This document shows, piece by piece, positions 50,801 to 61,100 of a stretch of DNA of 64,000 bases. The notes beneath the pieces were generated by a model. That model was not told the origin of the DNA. It ran no database searches and was given only the letters and a program-made list of their open reading frames with translations. The DNA is taken from NCBI GenBank assembly GCA_017311185.1, contig JAESUZ010004128.1:558001-622000 (forward strand). Direction: 5' to 3'. Position 1 is the first letter of the stretch, and each line of letters starts with the position of its first letter. Position numbers and translations under genes: made by a program. This DNA is from Proteles cristata cristata. Its lineage: Eukaryota; Chordata; Mammalia; Carnivora; Hyaenidae.

Positions 50801-53800
50801 GAGGTCAAGGATGATCTAGTCATGTATTTTTTCCCACATCTTGAAACTCAGGAAGGACATTTTTGTGCTGAAGACTTTCAGAGGCTCGCTGAGCTGCTGT
50901 GAGCTGAAAAAGTCTAGCAGCTGCTAATTTTTTTTTTTTTCCATTTGGCTTGGTGAATTTTATTTTTGAAAATGTCAATCTCACTTATTCATAGTAAGTG
51001 CTGGACTTGAGGGCTCTGCAAATGTCATTCTATTGGTTAAATTGATTTGTCAATCTTTAGTTCCTAAAATAAATGAGTATGTTTTGAGCAATAGCTGAGA
51101 AAGACACTGAAGATCTTATTTGTTGCCTGGAGTTTTACGTATGTTGTGAGTTTTATTTCTCTTTTTGGCTCTGCTTAGTCAAGAGTCTGCGTAACATGTC
51201 AGATAATAAGTTGTATTTTTACTTATCTTCCTGTGCAGGCAGTTTAGAGCTATGACCCTTTCAGTGAGGCCCACCCTGGGTTGAGTGTGTGGGTGCCGTC
51301 CCACCCACAGCTTTGGTGTGGAGGTATTGCTACCAAGAAATTGTATTCCTAAGTCCGTACCTCATTCCCTGTCTCAGGAACTTACGTGTTACTCATTAGA
51401 TACCAGGTTTGATGAGATATAGTAAGATTGAGGTGTTAAAAAAATTTTTTTTAATGTTTATTTTTGAGAGAGAGAGAGAGAGAGAGACAGCATGAGTGGG
51501 GGAGGGGCAGGGAGAGAAGGAGACACAGAATCCAAAGCAGGTTCTAGGCTTTGAGGGGTCAGCACAGAGCCTGACGCAAGGCTTGAACCCATGAGCTATG
51601 AGATCGTGACCTGAGCCGAAGTCAGATGTTCAACCGACTGAGCCACCCAGGTGCCCCTAGGCATTTTTAAATCTTGGGGTGCGTCCTTATACAGCGATAC
51701 TCCCAATGTGGTGTGCGAGTCAATACAGTGCTGTGGACTGGTGGTTAGCAGCCTGTGACAGGGAAGCATAGAAAGGAAGAATAAGCACTTAGAAGCGTAT
51801 AGTAACTGGACAGAATAGTTGCATGGCTGGAAATTTCATGATATAGAATTTGAGATTATATTTTACATGCTTTTTTAAAATTCATTTTTCTGGAAATTCA
51901 GTATTTTACAAAAGTATTTGTTCATGACTGGAAGTTAGAAACCAACATAACTGGCCTTCACCAATGGTTTGAGAAGCACTGCATGAACACAGAATTTCAC
52001 AAGGCCAGCAGTTCTGGTGAAGGAAAGAGCTGAACTGTCACGTAACTCCACTGTGCTCTTAGTGAAGTTAAGACCTCTCCACTGTTACTTGGACAATGGT
52101 GAAGATGATATTTACACTTTTGATTTTGTGGAGGTGAAGATGCCCTTGGGTTTTAGGGCTTTTTAAAAAAAAAATGTTTGTTTATTTTGAGAAAGAGAGA
52201 GCATGCACATACGTGCATGCTTGAGGGAGAAGGAGAGAATCCCTGACGCAGGGCTCAGTCTCACAACTGTGTGACCATGACCTGAGCTGAAATCTAGAGT
52301 CGGCTGGCCAACTGACTGAGCCCCCCAGGCGCCCTGAGTTTTAGGGCTTTTGAAGGATACACTGATGCCTGATTGTGTAGGTTTGTTTGGGCAAATTCAG
52401 TTTCTTTCCTTTTTTTTAATGTTAATTTATTTTGAGAGATAGCAAGAACACGAGCCAGGGAGGGGCAGAAAGAGAGGGAGAGAGAGAATCCCAACCAGGC
52501 TCCTCGCTGTCGGTGCAGAGCACAACATGGGGTTCAGACCGTGACCCAAGCTGAAATCAAGAGCTGGACGCTTAACTGGCTGAGCCACTGAGGGGTCCCG
52601 CAAATTCAGTTTCTTATTTCATGATCCGTTCATTCGCTTTCATTCTTTATAATGAAATGGAAATGAAATTAAAATGTTTTGAAGGGAAAATAATAAGGCT
52701 CATTGATTTGACACAGGAGTGAAGAAAAGGGGAGAATCAAGTGTGACTAAGTTCCAAAGTTCTATTATCTTGGAGAATTGAGGGAGAGGTGGTGTTTGAA
52801 GAACACAGGAGTGCTGTCGTAAGTTATTATATTGACTCTGTTGAAGTTACAGTTGAACTCACTGGTTATGATAGTACCTTAATTGTGAAGTTTAATTCTT
52901 TAGTCAACAAATGTATAGTGAAAATAACAAAGGATCATATGAACAAATGTGTTTTCATATGTTTCTTTTTTAAAATTACTTTTAGTGTTTATTTTTATTT
53001 TTGAGAGAGCGAGAGAGTGAACACGAGTGAGGAAGGAGCGGAGAGAGACAGAGACAGAGAATCCGAAGTGGGCTCAGAGTTCACCGCGGGGAGCCCGACA
53101 CGGGGCTTGAACTCACGGACCACGAGATCATACCCTGAGCCGAAGTTGGATGCTTAACTGACTGAGTCCCGTGTTTCAATATGTTTCTAAAATTAGAAGA
53201 GATAGTAGTACAAAAAATAACTAGAAAAGGTAGCAGAAAACTTAGGGAAATAATAGGTAACGTCTTAAAAAAGCAAAGGAAGAAGGGGAGTATCATAAAG
53301 GAAGAGGTTATCAGAATGTAGGGCTGCCCCCAGCGTAAGGTCTTTAACTGGTTTTCACTGTGGTCAGGGACCATATTCTAATAAGTTTCAGTTCTTTGAA
53401 ATTTGAGACTTGTTTTATTTTTTATTTATTTATTTTTTTAAAATTTTTTTTTTAATTTCTAGGAAAGAGAGAGAGAGACAGCGTGAGCAGGGGAGGGTCA
53501 GAGAGAGAGGGAGTCACAGACTGAAACAGGCTCCAGGCTCCGAGCTGGCAGTCAGCACAGAGCCCGACGCGGGGCCCGAACCCACAAACCGCGAGATCAT
53601 GACCTAAGCGAAAGTCGGACGCTTAACCGACTAAGCCACCCAAGCACCCCGAGACTTGTTTTAAATAAGACTTGTGTCATAGTGAATGTGCCATGTGTGG
53701 TTTAAAAGAATGTATATTTTGCAGATGTATAGTGTTCTGTAAAATGTAAATTTTTTTCCTTAAATAGTTTATTGTCAAGTTGGTTTCCATATAGCACCCA

Positions 53801-55410
53801 ATGCTCATCCCCACAAGTGCCCTCCTTCATGCCCGTCACCCCTCTTCCCCTCTCCCCCACCCCATCTGCCCTCAGTTTGTTCTCAGCATTCAGGAGTCTC
53901 TCATGGCTTGCCTCCCTCCCTCTCGCCAACTGTTTTTCCCCTTCTCGCGCTTCAGCCAGTAAAATGTAAATTAAAGCAGGGTGGTTAATAGTGTAGTTCC
54001 TCTGTGCACTGATGTTTTGTTTAGTGGTTCTACCAATTGCCAAGAGTGGGTGTTGTTAAAATCTTCAGCAGTTATTTATGGATTTGTCTATTTTTCCCAT
54101 TAGTTTTGCCAATTTTTGCTTTATGTATTTTGAAGCCCTGATATTCATACATTTATATGTGTTACATTTTCTTGACATAATGGGAAATTTTCCTTGAATC
54201 ATTGTGAAATGTCCTTTATTATTGGTGATGCTTTTTGTCTTGATACCTAGTTTATTTGAGATTAATATAGTCATGCCAGCTTTCTTGTCTTTTTTTTTAG
54301 TTTCTTTTCTCCCTTTTTGACATGCCAGCTTTCTTATGCTTCTGGGTTTCCATCTTTTAGTTTTGGCCTATCTATGTCTTGTATTTAAAGTCTGTCTCTT
54401 TTAGACCACATGTACTTGGGTCTTGAATTTTGATCTTAATAGTCTCTGCCTCTTAACTGGAGTACTCAGCTCACTTGCGTTTAAAATAATTATTGGTATA
54501 GTTGAATTTAGGTCTACCATTGTACTGTTTCTGTTTGTCTTATCTGTTTTTTGTTCTTCTTTCATTCTTGCCTTCTCTTGAGTTAATTGGATCCTCTTTA
54601 GAATTTCATTTTAATTTTTCTGTTGACCTTTTAACTGTTCTTTCTAGTGTTTCTTTCTTTTTTTTTTTTTTTAATTTATTTCTGAGAGAGAAAGAGAGTG
54701 TGAGTAGGGGAGGGTCAGAGAGAGAGGGAGACACAGAATCTGAAGCAGCTCCAGGCTCTGAGCTGTCAGCACAGAGCCCGACTCGGGGCTCGAACCCACA
54801 AACCGTGAGATCATGACCTGAGCTGAAGTCAGACAGTCAAGCGACTGAGCCACCCAGACGCCCCTGTAGTGTTTATTGCTTAGAGCTTGATTTGGTATCA
54901 CAGTATATACATCCTTAACTTTTCCCATTAAAGTTAACATTGAACTCTGTTATATGAAATGTAACAACTTGCAGTCATACAGGTCTATTCCCTCTTTTTT
55001 ATTCTATAGTTGACATATAAATATATTTACGTATGTAAAAAACCCTATATTACAGTGTTCTAACTTTAAACAGTCTTGTTTGGATTGTAGAAGTAAAGAG
55101 GGAAAAATAGTCTTTTGTATTTGTTCAACTATTTACCCTATCTGCCGTTCTTCCTTCTCTCCTGAAGATTCAGCTTTCCATTTGGCAGAATCACTTTCTG
55201 TCACCTGCAGAATTCCCTTCAGCTCAGGGCTCAGCAATCTTTAGTCGCTCATGGGCGAATTATGACCAGTGGGTCTTGTAAATAAAGCTTTGTTGGAACA
55301 CTGCTGTGCTTGATTTTTGTTTTTTGTATGCCAGCTTTTGCGTTATAAGGGCAGAATTGAATAGCTATGATGGAGCCCTCAAAACCTGAAATATTTATTA
55401 TTTGGCCTTT

Positions 55411-55442
<32 letters not shown>

Positions 55443-57238
55443 ATATTTTTTTATTTATTTCTAGGAGAGAGAGACAGTGTGAACAGGGGAGGGTCAGAGA
55501 AAGAGAGAGACACAGACTGTGAAACAAGCTCCAGGCTCTGAGCTGGCAGCCAGCACAGAGCCGGACGCGGGGCTCGAACCCACACACCGCGAGATCATGA
55601 CCCAAGCGAAAGTCGGACGCTTAACCGACTAAGCCACCCAGGCGCCCCATTATTTGGCCTTTTTAGAAAGTTTGCTCACCCATGCTTTAGCATGTCTTCT
55701 GCCACAGGCCTGCTGGTGACTAATTAATTTCAGTATCTGATCATTGTTTGTTTACCTTTATTTTAAAAAAATCAAGATATAATTGACATATAACATTTTA
55801 TTAGTTTTAGGTGTACAACATAATGCTTCAATATTTGTATATATTGTGAATGATCACCTCAATAAGTCTAATTAACGTCATACCACACATAGTTACAAAT
55901 TTTGTCTTGTGATTAGAACTTTTAAGATCTACTTTCCTAGCACCTTTCAGATATGCATAGAGTATTGTTAACTATAGTCATCATGCTCTTAGGATTTATT
56001 TATTTTATACCTGGAAATTTGCACCTTTTGATCCCTTTCACCCGTTGTGCCCACGCCTCCTCCACTGCATCTGACAACCACCAGTCTGTTCTCTGTATTT
56101 ATGAGGGTTTTTTTATTTCAGTTTTTTTTAAGGCTCCACATGTAAATGAGTTCATGCAGCATTTGTGTTTCTCTGATGTTTCACTTAGCATAATGCCTCG
56201 AAAGTCTATCCATGTTGACACAAATGGCAAGATTTCTTTTCCTTTTGGCTGAATAATATTCCATTGTGTGTGTACCCCATTTGCCTTATCCAGGTGTCCA
56301 TTGTTGAACACTTAGATTATTCTTCCTGTCACGGCTGTTGTGAATAATGCTGCAGTAAACATGAGAGTGCACATAATCTCTCTGATACTCTGTTTTCATT
56401 TCCTTTGGATAAATACCTAGCAGTGGAATGGCTGAATCATATGATGGTTCTATTTTCAAGTTGTTGTTGTTTTTAATGTTTATATTTTGAAAGACAGAGA
56501 GAGTGCAAGCAGGGGAGGGGCAGAGAGAGAGGGTGACACAGAATCCAAAGCAGGCTCCAGGCTCCGAGCTGTCAGCACAGAGCCCATGTGGGGTTCAAAC
56601 TCACGAACTGCAAGATGATGACGTGAGCTGAAGTTGGGCACTTAACTGACTGAGCCACCCAGACGCCCCTATTTTCAAGTTTTTTGAGGAACCTTCATAG
56701 TGTTTTCCATCGCGGCTGCCCCAGTTTACATTCTCATCAGCAGTGAACAAGTGTGCTCTTCTCTCCATAACCTTGAAAACACTTGTTATCTTTTGTTTTC
56801 GGAGGTGATATTTCATTGTGATTTTGATTTGTATTTCTGATGCGTACTGGTATTTTTATGTACCTGCTGGTCATTTGTATGTCTTTGGAGAAATGTCTGT
56901 TCGGATCCTCTGCCCATTTTTGGTTTGGTTGTGGTGGTTATTGAGTTGTAGGAGTTCTTCATATATTCTCATATATTCATATATTTTGGGTATTGACCCC
57001 TTATCAGATACATACTTTGCAAATATTCTCTCTCAACCAACAGGATACTTTTTATTTTGTTCATTTAAAAAAATTTTTTTGAGTTTTAATATAATTTCAT
57101 TTAATTTTTACTGTGCAGAAAGAAGCTTTTGAGTTTGATGTCATCCCCCCCCCTTACTAACTTTTGCTTTTCTTCTCTATGCTTCGGTGTCATATACAAA
57201 AGATCATTGCCAAGACCAAGGTCAGGGAACTTTTTCCC

Positions 57239-57269
<31 letters not shown>

Positions 57270-58069
57270 TTGAGTTCGTCAGCTTTAGTATGTGTAAGTC
57301 TTTAATCCATTTTGAGTTAAGTTTTGTGAGTGGTGTAAGATAGGGCTTCATTCTCATTTTTCTGCATGTGGTTATCCAGTTTCTTAACACCATCTATTGA
57401 AAAGACTGTCCTTTCTGCATGGAGTATTCTTTTATGTATGTATGTATGTATGTATGTATTTTTGAGAGAAAGAGAGCGAGCACACGTGCATGAGCAGGGG
57501 AGGGGCAGGGAAGAGAGAGAATCCTAAGCAGGCTCCCCCACTGTCAGTGAGGAGCCCCATATGGGGGTTGATCTCACAAACTGTCAGATTATGACCTGAG
57601 CTGAAATCAGGAGTTGGACACTTAACTGACTGAGCCACGCAGGCACCCCCTGCATTGAGTATTCTTGGCTCCTTTGTCAAATATTAGTTGACTGTATATG
57701 TGGGCTTTTATATCTGGGCTCTCTCTTCTGTTCCATTGGTCTCTGTGTCTGTTTTATGCTGGTGCCATGCTGTTTTGATAAATAAAGCTTTGTAGTTCAG
57801 TTACAGGGGGAGTGTGATGCCTCCAGCTTTGTTCTTTTTTTTATCAAGATTGCTTTGGTGATTCAGGGTCTTTTATGGGTCTCTACAGATTTTAGGGTTA
57901 TTTTTTCTGTTTGTTTGATAAATGCCATTGGAATTTTGATAGGGATTGGCCTCTAATTTCTATATGCTAAGCTGAATCTCTTAATGTCTTTATTTAGCAT
58001 ATAATTTGCTTGCAAAAATAAATTCAAAAATCTCATAGTTTGGTATAGTTGATTTGGAATTATCATTAC

Positions 58070-58129
<60 letters not shown>

Positions 58130-61100
58130 GGAAGGCATTTGACAGATTCTTTACCATTTTGGTGTAGGTGGCTTTCTTGAGAGCTTGTTTGTTTCTGCCC
58201 CTAAGCCTGAACGTCGTCTTTGCTTAGAAATACTGGTTAATCCAATGAAGAGTTTATTTTTATAAATGTAGTTGAACAGTGTAGGAGTTAAGGTGCTGAC
58301 CCCCCTGTGGTGCAGAAAATCCATGCAGATCTTTGGACTCCTCCAGTACTTCATTATGAATAGCGTACTGTTGACTGTAGCCTTACTGATAAACCAAACA
58401 GCCGATTAACACACACTTTGTATGTTATATATATTATATATACTGTAGTCTTATAATAAAGAAAGCTAGAAAAAAGAAAATATTAAGGAAATCATAAGGA
58501 ATAAAAATATACTTCCAGTTCTGTACTATAAATCTTTTTTTTTTTAATTTTTTAAATGTTTTTATTTATTTCTAGGAGAGAAAGAGAGAGAGACAGCATG
58601 AGCAGGGAAGGGTCAGAGAGAGGGAATCACAGACTCTGAAACAGGCTCCAGGCTCTGAGCTGGCAGTCAGCACAGAGCCCGACGTGGGGCTCGAACCCAC
58701 GAACGTGAGATCATGACCCAAGCGAAAGTCAGACGCTCAACCGACTAGGCCACCCAGACGCCCCTCTGTACTATAATTCTTGACAAAATCTGCGAAAGAG
58801 TCGACCTGCACAGTTCAAACCCATATTGCTGAAGGGTCGAGCATATTTAGGATTCCTTTGCTTTTTTCATAAGTATTCTCATGAGTAGCAAGAGATTTTT
58901 TTTTATTACTGCTCTTTGTGCATGTGTAGGTTGATGAAAGGGGAAGAAGAGTGAGAAGCTCTAGAGAAACTTGAAGAAACATTCTTTCCTAGTATCCCTA
59001 AGTACTCTAACTTATCCCTCAGTGCTAACGGATGGCAAGTTCACAGGGGTGTGCTCAGGAGCAGGGCTGTGAGAAAGGACGTGATGGATTTAATTGTAAA
59101 TTAAATCAGTGTTTCGAAGCTCATCTGGTTCAGTAATTTTAAATGTGTAGTTGAGCCAAGACGGAAGCGAGGAGTAAGAAGGACGCTTTTGATGCGGACA
59201 GGTGCTCAGGCAAGAGGTAAGGATTTGTGACACAGCCTTCGCTTAACCTGAGAGCAGAGGCGGAGAGAGCACGCAAGAGGAGGCACAGGGGTCTAAGAGT
59301 ATCACATATAGGGACTTACACAGTTTTCTCATGTGTTTGTCTAACTCAGAACTTTCTGGAAAAATCGACCGAAAGAGAAACCCGTCAAGAATATGCCCTG
59401 GCTATGATTCAGTGCAAAGTTCTGAAACAGTTGGAGAACTTGGAACAGCAGAAGTACGATGATGAAGATATCAGCGAAGATATAAAATTTCTTTTGGAAA
59501 AACTTGGTGAGAGCGTCCAAGACCTTAGGTATGTTATTTTAAAAAATTCTCACAGGGTGGGTATATGGGACCTTGTTTGACTTTACTAGTATTTTAAGAA
59601 AGTCTAAATTTGTTACTAACTATAAACTCAAAAGATTTCACTAAAACATGATGTCTTCTGTTAAGAATTGGGGTATGGGGGGCGGGGGACAACTGGCTCA
59701 TCACCATGGTAACAGTTGGTTAGAGCTGTGTGTTACCTCTTCTCTTATGGGAGGTTCCCAGCGTTCTCTTGGCTGAGATCTGACTGGCTGCACTCCCACA
59801 GGGTGCTTGTGTCACTGTGGAACCCTTAAGAATCTCCCCCTGGTTTACAATCTTTTTAAGCAGTTACTTGTTTTTAATTTGTGGAGGAAGTTTGGCCATA
59901 AATGGAAATAGAATTTTTCCCCATGCTTTTTTGAAGTTCCTGTTGGTATTATTTACTTTTGATATTAAAAATTATGCAAATGACGTACAGTCCAGTGGGG
60001 GGAATAAAAGAATCCTTACTTAGTTCTAGAAGGGACTCTATACCTCTTCCACGCAGTCGTCCCCACCCCCATTTTTTGTGTTTGCTTCCAAAAAAACCCT
60101 CCTAGCCCTGGTCCCCTGGCACGTGTGTGCACACACATGCATACACATGCACACACACACACGCATACACAGATGGGGTTCTGCATATGCTTCTGGACCT
60201 TGTTCTTTTTTGTTGAATAATGTATTGATGATCTTTCCCGTTAACCAATGTATTCTTTGTTTCTAAACTATAGGTACATTTTTAAAAGGGACTTACTGTC
60301 GTAGAAGTAGATCTTTCTGTGTGGGTGGTGTGGGTTTGGGAGCCAGGCTGAACCCACTTGGAATTGTCTGGCTACTTGCTCCACACGTGGCCTTGACAAG
60401 CTTCTTGACTTTGCAAAGTCTCTGTTCTCCTTTTGATAAAATAGCAATAATAATTCTAACCTTGTAGGATTTATTGTGAGGTTTCAGCTGTCCAGCAGAT
60501 GCCTTCTGTATGGTGTATGTGTTCCAGAAATGTATTTACCAGATAATTCAGTGTAGCTTTTAATCCCAAGGCCCATGTGCCTCTGGAGACAGAGGATGTA
60601 TCACCCATGTCAGTGGTCTATAATGGAGTTTGTGGAGGGAGGCAAATGAGTTTTGTCTTTCTGTAATTCCAAATATGAGTAACTGGATTGTATTAAAGTA
60701 GTCTGGCCAGCAGTAGACTTGGCAGTTTTTTATTTTTTTATTTATTTTATTTTTTTACAAATAGTTTATTGTCAAATTAGTTTCCACATAACACTCAGTG
60801 CTCATCCCAAGTGTCCTCCTCCATGCCCATCCCCCCCTCCCCCCACATCCATCAGTCCTCAGTTTTTGTGGAAAAGATAGTTGCAAATGACATATCAGAT
60901 AAAGGGTTAATATCCAGAATATATAAGGAACTCACCAAACTACATGCCCGAAACACAAACAACCCAGTGAAGAAATGGGCAGAAGATATGAACAGACACT
61001 TCTCCAAAGAGGACATCCAGATGGCCAACAGACACATGAAACGATGCTCAGCATCGCTCCTCATCAGGGAAATACAAATCAAAACCACACTGAGATACCA

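Larger units (their letters stand above)
55755..57946 (-). repeat. L1M-type relic, antisense, 2 kb with two nested SINEs
   Basis: Begins ATCAAGATATAATTGACATA, TAGTTTTAGGTGTACAACAT (3' UTR complement), runs through AATAATGCTGCAGTAAACAT and ATGTCTTTGGAGAAATGTCT, and ends near TTTTGATAGGGATTG. This is an old L1 with scattered indels. SINEs lie at 56463-56669 and 57432-57649. Confidence 0.85.
43914..59349 (+). other. ATP6V1H: Intron 9 of ATP6V1H (15.4 kb, phase 0)
   Basis: In order: a MIR (44695-44935), possible L1ME (45090-45340), SINEs (45400, 46630, 46929, 47689), MIR pieces (45785-45950, 48250-48430, 49800-50000), SINEs at 50155, 51440, 52164, 52407, 52975 and 53418, an L1 end (53753-53958), L1M (53995-54950), SINEs at 54657 and 55414, a hAT-like relic (55215-55690), L1M (55755-57946) with two SINEs, a TG microsatellite (58075-58128), a Tigger-like relic (58278-58846) split by a SINE. 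Unassigned: 48440-49790, 50375-51420, 51660-52140 and 58860-59349. The exon 10 acceptor is TTTGTCTAACTCAG. Confidence 0.75.

Noticed and set aside
8233..58128. Regularly spaced repeats that could suggest a CRISPR-like array
   Set aside because: They are dispersed SINEs and microsatellites in a mammalian genome. There is no direct-repeat and spacer structure.
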